64,000 bases of DNA, taken from positions 62,001 to 126,000 of the forward strand of contig JBBPYK010000069.1 in the NCBI GenBank assembly GCA_038199985.1. Reading direction: 5' to 3'. Both the position numbers and the translations under genes were made by a program. The DNA comes from Arthrobacter_J sp038199985. Its GTDB lineage: Bacteria; Actinomycetota; Actinomycetes; Actinomycetales; Micrococcaceae. The notes beneath the pieces are model-generated. The model ran no database searches, had not been told where the DNA came from, and saw only the letters and a program-made list of their open reading frames with translations. Shown piece by piece: positions 17,829 through 26,351 of the stretch; position 1 is the stretch's first letter, and every line of letters begins with the position of its first letter.

Positions 17829-19585
17829 AGGTACTGTCCGGTGTTCGGCTGCGTTTCGATGGTCTTTCCCGGTTCCTGGCCGGCCTTGCCCTGGATAATC
17901 GTTCGGATATAGGTGATCCGTTCTCCCTTTTTGCCGGAGATCCGTGCCCAGTCATCCGGGTTCGTGGTGTTCGGTAGGTCCTCGTGCTCGCGGAATTCAT
18001 CGACGACTGCGCGAAGAAGGTGATCAATCCGCAGTCCGCGGACACCATCTGAGAGGAAGTCCTTGATAGCGTATTTCTTAGCCCGATCCACGACGTTCTG
18101 AATGACGGCGCCGGAATTGAAGTCTTTGAAGTACAGCATCTCCGTATCCCCATTGGCATAGGTCACTTCAAGGTATTCGTTGGCTTTGTCCGTCGCATAC
18201 ATCTTTTCCACGGTCAGCTGGATCATGGCATCAATAGTGCGGTTTCTGTCCCCGTCGTACTCCGCGAGGTCGTTCGGATGCAGCGGAAGGTCTGCGTTGA
18301 GATACTTGCCGAAAATCTCGCCCGCACCCTGAGCATCTGGTCGTTCGATTTTGATTTTCACGTCCAAACGTCCCGGCCGCAAAATGGCGGGATCAATCAT
18401 GTCTTCACGATTTGATGCACCGATGACGATCACATTCTCGAGGGTTTCCACTCCGTCAATTTCGCTCAGTAGTTGCGGCACGATAGTTGTCTCAACATCG
18501 GAGGATACTCCTGTTCCGCGGGTCCGGAACAGGGAGTCCATTTCGTCGAAGAAGACGACGACGGGCGAGCCCTCTGAGGCCTTTTCTCTGGCCCGGGCAA
18601 AGATGGAGCGGATGCTCCGTTCGGTTTCACCGACATACTTGTCGAGTAGTTCAGGCCCCTTGATATTGAGAAAGTAGCTCTTGACTGAAGGAGTCCCGGC
18701 CTTTTCCCTCGCCCGGGCCGCAAGAGAATTGGCAACCGCTTTCGCGATAAGAGTCTTACCACACCCTGGGGGGCCGTAGAGCAGGATCCCTTTGGGGGCC
18801 TTGAGACCGTGCTCGCGGTAGAGATCCGGGTGAAGGAAAGGCAGTTCGACTGCGTCGTGGATTTGTTCGATTTGAGGACCGAGACCGCCTATATCTGCAT
18901 AGGAAATGTCCGGAACTTCCTCAAGAACCAGGTTTTCAACCTCGCTCCGCGGGATCCGTTCCAAGGCGTAGCCGGAGCGGGAGTCAAGAGACACCCCGTC
19001 GCCGACCCGTGGAGCATCCTTCAAGAGTTGGCCGGAGAGGCGGACAACACGTTCCTCGTCTGCCCGTCCGACAATGAGCACCCGGTCTGGTCCCAAGAGT
19101 TCCTTCACCGTGACAACTTCACCCGCACGCTCGTATCCGAGCGCCGCGACGATCGTCAGAGATTCGTTCAGAAGGACTTCCTGACCACTGGACAGCTCTG
19201 AGATGCTGAGCAACGGTGACATGCCGACGCGAAGCTTTCGTCCGGACTGCATGATGTCCACGCTCTCCTGAACCGCAGCACGAATGTTACGGCCCTCATC
19301 TCGCTCCTGGGTGCGGTTCACCTGTAGGACGATGCCAAAACTGAACGGCGTCCCGCCTTCGTTCTCCAGGGCATCCTTAAGACGGAGAATTTCGGACTTT
19401 GCGGACTCCAGCATGGAAACGAGCTTGGTGTTGTTTTGAGTTGCGGCCGCAAGCTGCCGGTCGATCCGTCGCAGTTTGTCCCGTAGTACATTGAGCTGCC
19501 GTTCGAGGGCAGCCTGCTCCCCCCGAACGCTGCCGGTGGTGTTGCCCTCCTCTGGCCCCTGCTCTGGAATACCTGACTGCGACAC
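17825..19585 (-). CDS. mpa: proteasome-associated AAA ATPase Mpa/ARC
   Basis: 586 residues. Ring ATPase that binds pupylated proteins, unfolds them and feeds the proteasome. In order: a coiled-coil at about 21-75 (Pup binding), tandem OB domains at about 80-215, Walker A GPPGCGKT (271-278), Walker B VVFFDEMDSLF (about 340-350), and a C-terminal GQYL that docks into the alpha ring in the manner of the HbYX tail. A GTG start is used; AGGAG lies 14 bases away, which is longer than usual. It overlaps dop by four bases and starts 17 bases after the trmI stop. Confidence 0.97.
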   Translation of the reverse strand: MSQSGIPEQGPEEGNTTGSVRGEQAALERQLNVLRDKLRRIDRQLAAATQNNTKLVSMLESAKSEILRLKDALENEGGTPFSFGIVLQVNRTQERDEGRNIRAAVQESVDIMQSGRKLRVGMSPLLSISELSSGQEVLLNESLTIVAALGYERAGEVVTVKELLGPDRVLIVGRADEERVVRLSGQLLKDAPRVGDGVSLDSRSGYALERIPRSEVENLVLEEVPDISYADIGGLGPQIEQIHDAVELPFLHPDLYREHGLKAPKGILLYGPPGCGKTLIAKAVANSLAARAREKAGTPSVKSYFLNIKGPELLDKYVGETERSIRSIFARAREKASEGSPVVVFFDEMDSLFRTRGTGVSSDVETTIVPQLLSEIDGVETLENVIVIGASNREDMIDPAILRPGRLDVKIKIERPDAQGAGEIFGKYLNADLPLHPNDLAEYDGDRNRTIDAMIQLTVEKMYATDKANEYLEVTYANGDTEMLYFKDFNSGAVIQNVVDRAKKYAIKDFLSDGVRGLRIDHLLRAVVDEFREHEDLPNTTNPDDWARISGKKGERITYIRTIIQGKAGQEPGKTIETQPNTGQYL

Positions 19586-19602
19586 AGCGATACCGCTTTC
19601 TC

Positions 19603-20730
19603 CTAGTCGTCGGACTCTTCGAGTCCCTGCTGCTTCCTGAGTTCCGCGGCCTGCACCAATGCTCCACGTTGCACCGTTGAGCTCGCTTCACGCGCCGCGC
19701 GCCTGAGCTTCCTTTCAGACACGTCGCGTTCCCCGACAGCCCGTGGGGTCCACGCATCGAGGTCTTCCTGGCTGAAACCAGTTTTGGATGGTTTGCGTTT
19801 GGGAGCTAGCCCGGTCACTCCGTCAGCTAGCCGTCTGGCCGTCAAAAGGAAGCCAGTGTGCGCGACCATACGGTGATCCGGACGAACAGCGAGCCCCTCA
19901 AGGTGCCACCCGCGGACCATGGACTCCCAGCCGTCCGGCTCCGTAAAGCGCCCGTCAGCGCGGATGGCCTCAGCCGTGCGCGAAAGTTGCGTCACCGTTG
20001 CCACGTAGCTGATCCATACGCCACCCGGAGCGAGAACAGTCGCTACGGCATCGATACATTCCCACGGAGCCAGCATGTCAAGAACGACCCTGTCCACGCT
20101 ACCCGGTTCTTCGGATTTGATGACCTCATCCTGGAAGTCTCCGAGCGATAATTGCCATGCTGGGTGCGGGCCACCAAAGATGGTTTCGACGTTCCCGCGG
20201 GCAATATCGGCAAATTCTTCGCGTCTCTCGAAGGAATGCAATCTACCCTGGTCCCCTACTGCGCGAAGTAGCGAAATACTCAGTGCACCAGACCCCACAC
20301 CAGCTTCAACCACCCTCGCGCCCGGAAAGATATCCGCCATGGTCACGATCTGTGCCGCATCCTTCGGGTAGACAACGGCAGCGCCGCGAGGCATGGACAG
20401 AACAAAATCTGAAAGCAGCGGCCGCAGACCCTGGTACTGGTGACCAGTTGTGTTTGCCACCACTACGCCCTCTGGCTGACCGATGAGTTGGTCGTGGGTC
20501 AGAAAACCACGATGGGTGTGAAAAGCTCCACCCTCGGTGAGTGTGATGGTGTTGCGGCGACCCTTGTTGTCCGTCAGCTGGACACGTTCGCCTGCGCGCA
20601 GTGGGCCGCGGCGCACTGCCGCACCGTGTGGCTCCGCTGCCGAGACTTCTTCACGCGTGGGCATTGCCGGCTGCTCCAGGTTCTTCTGCACTGTTGGTTT
20701 CATACTCTCTTCTTGGTCATCGTTGGTCAT
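19603..20730 (-). CDS. trmI: tRNA (adenine-58-N1)-methyltransferase TrmI
   Basis: Up to 375 residues. It methylates A58 in the T-loop of tRNA. A basic N-terminal beta domain (GPLRAGERVQLTDNKGRRN, about 40-58) precedes a class I SAM fold with VVEAGVGSGALSISLLRAVG (about 135-154), with SFERREEFADIARGN and VVLDMLAPWE downstream. Two starts are possible: ATG 20730 overlaps the upstream protease gene by 14 bases but lacks a ribosome binding site, while ATG 20703 follows AGAAGAGAG and is more likely used. The C-terminal 80 residues are charged. The homologue Rv2118c also lies upstream of mpa. Confidence 0.93.
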   Translation of the reverse strand: MTNDDQEESMKPTVQKNLEQPAMPTREEVSAAEPHGAAVRRGPLRAGERVQLTDNKGRRNTITLTEGGAFHTHRGFLTHDQLIGQPEGVVVANTTGHQYQGLRPLLSDFVLSMPRGAAVVYPKDAAQIVTMADIFPGARVVEAGVGSGALSISLLRAVGDQGRLHSFERREEFADIARGNVETIFGGPHPAWQLSLGDFQDEVIKSEEPGSVDRVVLDMLAPWECIDAVATVLAPGGVWISYVATVTQLSRTAEAIRADGRFTEPDGWESMVRGWHLEGLAVRPDHRMVAHTGFLLTARRLADGVTGLAPKRKPSKTGFSQEDLDAWTPRAVGERDVSERKLRRAAREASSTVQRGALVQAAELRKQQGLEESDD

Positions 20731-21862
20731 GCACGGGGTCGCGTTGGCCGTTCACTGCCGCTACCACCGCAGCTTGATACAGCAAGCCCACCACTTGCCG
20801 CTGATCGTCCACGATCGCGTACTCGTTTCTCTCCAGCTTAGTCATGACTGAGACGAGGCCGGGCCCCTCTTGCCAGTCCATGAGCACCGCATCATCGGCC
20901 AGCGTTCTAGCGGCCGCAGACGACGGAGTTGTGGCGCGAAGATGGACAGGAACGTTCTGGACGGCGACGTTATCGAGGACGGCTGCAGGCCGTCCTTCAC
21001 GATCAAGCAGGATGATGGCAGGCACTCCGGATCGGGCGGCTTCGGCCTGCAGCACCGAGGCGTCCATGGGAACTCCAACGGCTGCCTGCATGAGCTCACG
21101 AACGCTGGTGCGATCGACTCGGAGATGAATATGTGCAGAATAAATGGCGCTACTGGCGCCCATCCACATGAAGCCGCCAACCAACAAAGTGATGATCAGG
21201 ACTGTGATATCCGGTGATCCGCCGCTGAGAAGCGGCACCACCAGAAGCACGAGCACCATGGCGACGACGATCACCCGTCCCGCCCATCCCGCAGCTATTG
21301 TTCCCTTGTGCTGGCTTCCAGTGGCCTTCCAGACCAGAGATTCGACCATTCGTCCGCCGTCGAGAGGAAGTCCGGGCAGCACATTGAACGCTGCGATGAG
21401 GATGTTCGCCCACACCAGAATGTTGACCAGCAGAGAGCCAATGGACCCCGGGTCGAACAAAGGCAGAATAAACCAGCCGACGACGGCGATGAGAGCGTTG
21501 GCAGCCGGTCCTGCCATTGCCATCACGGCTGAACGTCCTGGGGTGGCGAGGAAACCAGAAAATTGCGTGTGACCGCCCCATAGCGTCAGGACGATTTTGT
21601 CCGTGGGCCAACCGAAAACCCGCGCTGAAAGCGCATGGGCAAGTTCATGTACCAGCACGGAGAGCATCAACAGGACAGCGTACGCAAAAGCAACCAGATA
21701 GGCAGCGAGACCGATGGCAGGAAACTGTGTCGCTACTCGTGGGCCAAAGACGACCACGACGTAAGCTGCGATGAGGAACCACGAATACGCCAACACTATG
21801 GGCACGGAAGCAATGCGGCCGAGGGATATCCCGCCGCGTCGTTGCTTATTCGGTTCCCTCAT
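20717..21862 (-). CDS. site-2 protease (M50) with CBS domains, Rip3-like
   Basis: 381 residues from ATG 21862. Intramembrane zinc protease: six hydrophobic segments, HELAH (72-76) as the zinc-binding HExxH, and NVLPGLPLDGGRM (about 186-198) with the second metal ligand. The C-terminal 140 residues form a paired CBS domain (about 255-370) that may sense adenylates. Substrates are unknown; members of the group cleave membrane-anchored anti-sigma factors or signal peptides. The start is supported by a TAGACT -10 seven bases upstream; the longer open frame would overlap the divergent gene. It overlaps trmI at its 3' end. Confidence 0.88.
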   Translation of the reverse strand: MREPNKQRRGGISLGRIASVPIVLAYSWFLIAAYVVVVFGPRVATQFPAIGLAAYLVAFAYAVLLMLSVLVHELAHALSARVFGWPTDKIVLTLWGGHTQFSGFLATPGRSAVMAMAGPAANALIAVVGWFILPLFDPGSIGSLLVNILVWANILIAAFNVLPGLPLDGGRMVESLVWKATGSQHKGTIAAGWAGRVIVVAMVLVLLVVPLLSGGSPDITVLIITLLVGGFMWMGASSAIYSAHIHLRVDRTSVRELMQAAVGVPMDASVLQAEAARSGVPAIILLDREGRPAAVLDNVAVQNVPVHLRATTPSSAAARTLADDAVLMDWQEGPGLVSVMTKLERNEYAIVDDQRQVVGLLYQAAVVAAVNGQRDPVHDQR

Positions 21863-21869
21863 GCTTGCC

Positions 21870-21875
21870 AGTCTA
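21870..21875 (-). promoter_or_regulatory. -10 element for leaderless M50 protease gene
   Basis: Leftward TAGACT, then seven bases (GGCAAGC), then ATG at 21862. There is no Shine-Dalgarno. It points away from the PAC2 promoter about 60 bases to the right. Confidence 0.5.
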
Positions 21876-21930
21876 CGTTTGTGCCACGCTGCCAGCGATT
21901 CGTTGTCCCACGGCGCCCTCGGCGAATGAA

Positions 21931-21959
21931 CTGACATCGGGACCAGCGCACCATAGGGT
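21931..21959 (+). promoter_or_regulatory. SigA-type promoter of the PAC2 gene
   Basis: CTGACA (21931-21936), 17-base spacer, TAGGGT (21954-21959), then six bases to the ATG at 21966. The GGAGG touching the ATG is too close to serve as a Shine-Dalgarno, so the transcript is probably leaderless. This is the best complete -35/-10 pair among the leaderless starts here. Confidence 0.6.
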
Positions 21960-21965
21960 TGGAGG

Positions 21966-22853
21966 ATGACGAGCAGTGACCAGAACGATGACAAAGTCCG
22001 CAACCGCGGCGTGTGGCCGTTGGGCGGTGGCACAGGCCGATTTACCGTGATGATCGCTGCCTTTGAGGGCTGGAACGATGCCGGGGAGGCCGCAAGTGAG
22101 GCGCTCAAATTCCTGTCTGGGTACTGGAACGCCGACAAAATCTCGTCGATTGATGCCGATGAATATTACGATTTCCAGTTCACACGGCCCATCCTCAGTA
22201 GAGACGCAGACGGACATCGGCGGATAAAATGGCCCTCGACACGCATCAGCAGAGCCCGCGTGCCCGAGTCCGCGCTGGACATCGTTTTCGTCAACGGCGT
22301 GGAACCTTCCTACAAATGGCGTTCCTACACTGCGGATCTGATGGCCACTGCACGCGAGCTGGATGTTGACTGCGTCATTCTCGTTGGGGCGCTCTTGGCA
22401 GACGCACCCCATACGCGTCCTATCCCCGTCACGGTGACATCCGACGACGCCGATGTCCGGGAAACACTAGGTGTTGAATCTTCCGAGTATGAGGGCCCTG
22501 TGGGCATTGTTAGCGTGTTGTCCGAAGTTGCGGGGTTGGCGGACATTCCAACGCTATCTCTCTGGGCTGCTGTGCCTCATTACGTGGGACACTCTCCCTC
22601 CCCCAAAGCACAGCTAGCACTTCTAAATAAACTAGAGGAGCTTCTCGATTCCCCAGTGAACACCGAAGAGCTCGCCGGTGAGGCGGAAGCATGGGAGCGC
22701 GGCGTCGATGAGCTGGCCACAGAAGATCCGGAAGTAGCTGCGTATGTCAAGCAGCTAGAGGAAGCTAAAGATACGGCAGAGCTGCCCGAAGCGACTGGTG
22801 AATCGATAGCGCGTGAGTTCGAACGATACTTGCGCAAACGCGGTCGAGACTAG
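21966..22853 (+). CDS. PAC2 family protein
   Basis: 295 residues. It belongs to the PAC2 family, related to eukaryotic proteasome assembly chaperone 2. In actinobacteria it lies near the proteasome and mshC genes (M. tuberculosis Rv2125), but no assembly role has been shown for these. Visible family features are MIAAFEGWNDAGEAASEAL (about 28-46), the DADEYYDFQFTRP segment (about 60-72), ILVGALLADAPHTRP (about 140-154) and a helical acidic C-terminus (about 220-290). It is divergent from the M50 protease gene. Its stop codon overlaps the end of mshC by four bases in convergent orientation. Confidence 0.9.
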   Translation: MTSSDQNDDKVRNRGVWPLGGGTGRFTVMIAAFEGWNDAGEAASEALKFLSGYWNADKISSIDADEYYDFQFTRPILSRDADGHRRIKWPSTRISRARVPESALDIVFVNGVEPSYKWRSYTADLMATARELDVDCVILVGALLADAPHTRPIPVTVTSDDADVRETLGVESSEYEGPVGIVSVLSEVAGLADIPTLSLWAAVPHYVGHSPSPKAQLALLNKLEELLDSPVNTEELAGEAEAWERGVDELATEDPEVAAYVKQLEEAKDTAELPEATGESIAREFERYLRKRGRD

Positions 22854-24115
22854 AGGCGCACCCCTAGCAGCGAATTCACCAACGTGGCAACGTGGGGGCC
22901 GTAGTCCCCACCTGTTGCCCCCTGATCACACCATTCATCGACGGCGAGAAGTGCTGCTGGTGCGTCGAGGTCATCGGCCATAGCCGATCGTAGAGTCTGA
23001 GTCAGAGAAGCTGCCGTCGCTTCATCTGTACCTCGTTGAATCGCGGAACGCCACACATCGACGCGCTGTTGAGCTACCTCCAGCCCCCTCTCGGTCCACG
23101 ACCAGTCGGACCGGTAGTGGTGAGCAAGAATGGCCAACCGGATCGCCGCAGGATCCACACCGGATTTCAACAGACGCGAAACGAACACCAAGTTGCCCTT
23201 GGACTTACTCATTTTTTCGCCATCCAGCGCCACCATGCCGGCATGACAGTAATGGTGGGCAAGCGGCACCCGGGACGACGCCCACGCATGGGCAGCACTC
23301 ATTTCATGGTGTGGAAACACCAGGTCAGAACCGCCCCCCTGCACGGCGAAGGGCTGCGGCAGAAGTCGCTGCGCTATGACTGAGCATTCGATATGCCATC
23401 CTGGTCGGCCGAGACCAAGAGTGCCACCATCCCAGTCCGGCTCGCCGCTACGGGCCGCCCGCCACAGGAGCGGGTCCAGAGCATTTCGCTTTCCGGGCCG
23501 GTCGGGGTCCCCGCCACGTTCAGCGGAAAGTTCAAGCATCGTCGCCTCTGACAGCCCAGAAATTTGTCCAAGGTTCCAAGCTTCCGGCCCTGAATACTTG
23601 GAGGCCCCGACGTCCACAGAAAAGTAAACGTCGCCGTCGGGCTCTCCGTCAACGCCGGCAACTGTATAAGCAACGCCATCCGATAGCAGGCCTTCGACTA
23701 CAGGGACCAGCCAGTCCACCGTCTCAACTGCCCCGACGTAGTGATCGGGCGCAATAACGTTCAACGCCTCCATGTCGGCACGGAACAGATTGGTTTGCTC
23801 CACGGCCAAATCGCGCCAGTCAATGCCTGTGGCTTCAGCCCGTTCAAGAAGCGGATCATCAACGTCAGTGACGTTCTGTACATACTGAACATCAGCGCCG
23901 TTGTCGCGCCAATAACGATTGAGAAGATCGAAGGCCACATAGGTTGAAGCGTGGCCTATGTGTGTGGCGTCGTAGGGAGTTATTCCGCAGACGTACATTC
24001 CAGTTCCGGCCCCGGAGGGCAACGGCCGAATCTCCTGACTGGAAGAATCGTAGAGTCGCAGCTCAGGCCCCGATCCGGGGACATTTTCAGGAACGGTAGA
24101 AGTCCAGGCAATCAC
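22850..24115 (-). CDS. mshC: mycothiol ligase MshC (cysteine:glucosaminyl-inositol ligase)
   Basis: 421 residues. It joins cysteine to the amino group of glucosaminyl-inositol in mycothiol synthesis, using ATP. It is a cysteinyl-tRNA synthetase relative: CGITPYDATHIGHASTYV (about 43-60, HIGH motif), QNVTDVDDPLLERA (about 80-93) and EKMSKSKGNLVF (about 287-298, KMSKS). It is shorter than CysS and lacks the anticodon domain, which separates it from the tRNA enzyme. A GTG start is preceded by TAAGGT at seven bases. It overlaps the PAC2 gene tail-to-tail by four bases. Confidence 0.95.
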   Translation of the reverse strand: MIAWTSTVPENVPGSGPELRLYDSSSQEIRPLPSGAGTGMYVCGITPYDATHIGHASTYVAFDLLNRYWRDNGADVQYVQNVTDVDDPLLERAEATGIDWRDLAVEQTNLFRADMEALNVIAPDHYVGAVETVDWLVPVVEGLLSDGVAYTVAGVDGEPDGDVYFSVDVGASKYSGPEAWNLGQISGLSEATMLELSAERGGDPDRPGKRNALDPLLWRAARSGEPDWDGGTLGLGRPGWHIECSVIAQRLLPQPFAVQGGGSDLVFPHHEMSAAHAWASSRVPLAHHYCHAGMVALDGEKMSKSKGNLVFVSRLLKSGVDPAAIRLAILAHHYRSDWSWTERGLEVAQQRVDVWRSAIQRGTDEATAASLTQTLRSAMADDLDAPAALLAVDEWCDQGATGGDYGPHVATLVNSLLGVRL

Positions 24116-24122
24116 GGACTAC

Positions 24123-24128
24123 ACCTTA
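24123..24128 (-). promoter_or_regulatory. -10 element for leaderless mshC
   Basis: Leftward TAAGGT is followed by seven bases and the GTG at 24115. No Shine-Dalgarno and no clear -35. It lies in the 55-base gap after uppP, so mshC has its own promoter. Confidence 0.5.
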
Positions 24129-24170
24129 CGGTCTCTGAGCGTTCAGCTGAAAACCAACCGACAGTTAACT

Positions 24171-24995
24171 CTACGGTTGAATGACGCCGTAACCGAGGAG
24201 CAGGTAAATAGCCAGGCCCAGAAGGATCCTGTACCAGACAAAAAGCCGGTAGCTTCTGGTGGAAACATACCGAAGGAACCAGCCAATAATGACGAAGCCG
24301 ACCACAAACGCGACACCAGTCGCGAGGGCAGTTTCCGCCAAGGAAAACGGCCCTGGCGCGTCGTAGCTCTTCACCAATTGATACACGCCGCTGCCGAAGA
24401 CGGCCGGAATTGCCAACAGAAAAGAATACCTTGCCGCGGATTCCCGGGTGTACCCCATCAACAGCCCGGCAGTGATAGTACCTCCGGACCGCGACACACC
24501 CGGAACCAGCGCCATTGCCTGGGCGAAGCCGTACAGAATGCCGTGTTTATAGGTCAGTTCTGTCAGGTCACGATTTTGCCGCCCTATGGTGTCGGCGACC
24601 GCCAGGATAATGCCGAAGACAATGAGCATTGTCGCGACCAGCCACAGGCTGCGGAGGGCGCCTTCAATCTGGTCCTGGAACAACAAACCCAATACCACGA
24701 TCGGGATGCTGCCCAGAATTACAAGCCACCCCATTCTGGCGTCAGGATCACCGCGAGGGACGCTCCCAACCAAGGATCCGCACCAGGCCTTCACTATTCG
24801 CACAATATCTCGCCAGAAGTACACCACTACCGCTGTTTCAGTGCCCAACTGGGTAATCGCAGTAAAAGCGGCTCCTGGGTCCTGAGCGTTGGGCAGGAGC
24901 TCTCCGACTATGCGCAGATGTGCGCTCGAGGAGATCGGGAGAAATTCCGTTAGACCCTGGATAAATCCCAGGAAAGCAGCTTCGAACCAATTCAC
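24171..24995 (-). CDS. uppP: undecaprenyl-diphosphatase UppP (BacA)
   Basis: 274 residues from the GTG at 24995, the usual length and start (NWFEAAFLGFIQGLTEFLP). It dephosphorylates undecaprenyl diphosphate to recycle the cell-wall carrier lipid and gives intrinsic bacitracin tolerance. The family motifs are GFIQGLTEFLPISSSAHL (10-27) and ALVPGVSRSGGTITAGLLMG (about 160-179), within about eight membrane segments. AAGG lies nine bases before the GTG; an ATG at 25019 adds eight residues without support. It is followed leftward by mshC with a 55-base gap. Confidence 0.95.
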   Translation of the reverse strand: MNWFEAAFLGFIQGLTEFLPISSSAHLRIVGELLPNAQDPGAAFTAITQLGTETAVVVYFWRDIVRIVKAWCGSLVGSVPRGDPDARMGWLVILGSIPIVVLGLLFQDQIEGALRSLWLVATMLIVFGIILAVADTIGRQNRDLTELTYKHGILYGFAQAMALVPGVSRSGGTITAGLLMGYTRESAARYSFLLAIPAVFGSGVYQLVKSYDAPGPFSLAETALATGVAFVVGFVIIGWFLRYVSTRSYRLFVWYRILLGLAIYLLLGYGVIQP

Positions 24996-25032
24996 AGGTA
25001 CGACCTTATGCCACGGCATCGAATCAAACCCG

Positions 25033-25038
25033 TAGGCT
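25033..25038 (+). promoter_or_regulatory. -10 element for leaderless aldo/keto-reductase-like gene
   Basis: TAGGCT then six bases (TGCCTT) to the ATG at 25045. There is no Shine-Dalgarno. It overlaps the 5' region of the divergent uppP gene. Confidence 0.5.
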
Positions 25039-25044
25039 TGCCTT

Positions 25045-25980
25045 ATGCAGCGAAGAATTATGGGTGACAGCGGCTTGTCGGTCTCGGAAATTGGCCTTGG
25101 AACCATGAACTGGGGTTTGGAGGTAGATGAAGACAACGCTCGTTCCCAGCTACAGTGTTTCCTCACATCGGGCGGAACACTGGTGGACACGGCAGCGAGT
25201 TTCGCGGACGGTCGCTCAGAAGCGATTCTGGGTTCACTGATCGGCGACGTCGTTTCCCGGCAAGATCTTGTTCTCGTCTCACAAGGCGGGCTTCGGCGCG
25301 GTAGGTCAGATCCACGGATGGATGCCTCGCGCAGGGGTTTGCTGGACTCTTTGGATGCGAGCATGAGCCGGCTTGGTACCGATCATCTAGACCTCTGGCT
25401 GGCGCCGGCTCCAGATGAACACGTTCCCGTGGGCGAAGTCCTCTCAGCTTTGGAAACCGCCTATACCTCAGGCAGAGTGCGCTACGTTGGCCTTGCGAAC
25501 CATGCGGGTTGGCAATTGGCGCGCGCCGCGTCACTCTCAACCGTTCCTGTGACCGCCCATCAATGTGAGTACTCTCTCTTGAACAGGCGGGCGGAACAAG
25601 AAGTCATTCCTGCATCGGAAGCAATGCGGATCGGTCTGATGGCTTGGGCTCCCTTGGGTCGAGGCGCACTCACCGGAAAATACCGGGGTCGAGTTCCTGC
25701 CGATTCCCGCGCAGCATCCGACCGTTGGGCTCCTTACATCGAGCCGTATCTAGACGGACGTCCGGCTCGAGTGACCGATGCCGTGGCTACGGCTGCTCAA
25801 GGCCTGAAGATCAGTTGTGCAGAAACGGCCCTCCGTTGGCTACTCCATCGTCCAGGAGTAGCGACGGCCGTTATTGGCGCCCGGGACGCAGAACAGCTAT
25901 CGGCTATTCTGGCCAGCGACACCTCGCAGCTGCCCGAACAGATCACCGCTGTTCTGGACGAAGTTTCCGAAACTGACTAA
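25045..25980 (+). CDS. aldo/keto reductase-fold protein with degenerate active site
   Basis: 311 residues with the full (beta/alpha)8 layout of the family: RIMGDSGLSVSEIGLGTMNWG at the N-terminus, the LGTDHLDLW strand, VRYVGLANHAGWQLA (about 143-157) and the cofactor-binding VIGARDAEQL (about 277-286). Of the catalytic tetrad only Asp48 remains: the Tyr is Phe53, the Lys is Gln80 and the His is Pro121. Classical reductase activity is therefore unlikely, though NADPH-binding loops are still recognisable. It may be a regulator or binding protein related to Kv-beta-like members. It is divergent from uppP and convergent with the acidic protein gene. Confidence 0.85.
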   Translation: MQRRIMGDSGLSVSEIGLGTMNWGLEVDEDNARSQLQCFLTSGGTLVDTAASFADGRSEAILGSLIGDVVSRQDLVLVSQGGLRRGRSDPRMDASRRGLLDSLDASMSRLGTDHLDLWLAPAPDEHVPVGEVLSALETAYTSGRVRYVGLANHAGWQLARAASLSTVPVTAHQCEYSLLNRRAEQEVIPASEAMRIGLMAWAPLGRGALTGKYRGRVPADSRAASDRWAPYIEPYLDGRPARVTDAVATAAQGLKISCAETALRWLLHRPGVATAVIGARDAEQLSAILASDTSQLPEQITAVLDEVSETD

Positions 25981-25984
25981 TTAT

Positions 25985-26260
25985 TCACGCTTCGTCATCG
26001 TCCCTGTCATCGCTGTCTCTACCATCTTCATCATCATCATCGCCATCGTCATCGTCATCGTCATCATAAATCTCTAGGGGCGTCACCTCGTCGTACGAGT
26101 CAAAAAGTACCTCCTCGTAGTCCTCGAACGCGTCGGCAATCGCCACGTAGGCGGCCTCTACCGACGGATCGTTCGGGCCGCGCCGGGACGCAGCCGCTGC
26201 AAGATGCTCTTCGAATGCGGATACCAATGACTGGAGCGCGACACGCGGATCTATGCTCAT
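25985..26260 (-). CDS. small acidic protein with poly-Asp tail
   Basis: 91 residues. The first 60 form a predicted helical domain (MSIDPRVALQSLVSAFEEHL and AAYVAIADAFEDYEEVLFDS); the last 25 are almost entirely Asp, encoded by a triplet repeat. I do not assign a function; similar small acidic proteins occur in Micrococcaceae and are sometimes named primosomal without evidence. A TAACGT -10 lies seven bases before the ATG. It ends four bases from the convergent reductase-like gene. Confidence 0.7.
   Translation of the reverse strand: MSIDPRVALQSLVSAFEEHLAAAASRRGPNDPSVEAAYVAIADAFEDYEEVLFDSYDEVTPLEIYDDDDDDDGDDDDEDGRDSDDRDDDEA
26023..26067. repeat. CAT/CGT trinucleotide repeat encoding poly-Asp
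   Basis: Fifteen consecutive triplets, mostly CAT or CGT on the plus strand with two variants. In the leftward coding frame they read GAT/GAC (Asp). Length changes here would alter the acidic tail without a frameshift. Confidence 0.8.
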
Positions 26261-26267
26261 GGGTACG

Positions 26268-26273
26268 ACGTTA
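26268..26273 (-). promoter_or_regulatory. -10 element for leaderless acidic protein gene
   Basis: Leftward TAACGT is followed by seven bases (CGTACCC) and the ATG at 26260. No Shine-Dalgarno is visible. Confidence 0.5.
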
Positions 26274-26351
26274 TCTGTTTACACAGCAAAATAAAGAGCA
26301 ACGGTCCAATTCCTTGTCACCAAAACTTGTCATCGGCAGTTCGGAGGAACC

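Noticed and set aside
21873..22412. A 179-codon leftward open frame
   Set aside because: Antisense to PAC2 and crossing its promoter; no motif.
24177..24953. A 258-codon rightward open frame
   Set aside because: It lies entirely antisense to uppP, which has clear motifs; the product is His/Pro/Arg-rich with no family signature.
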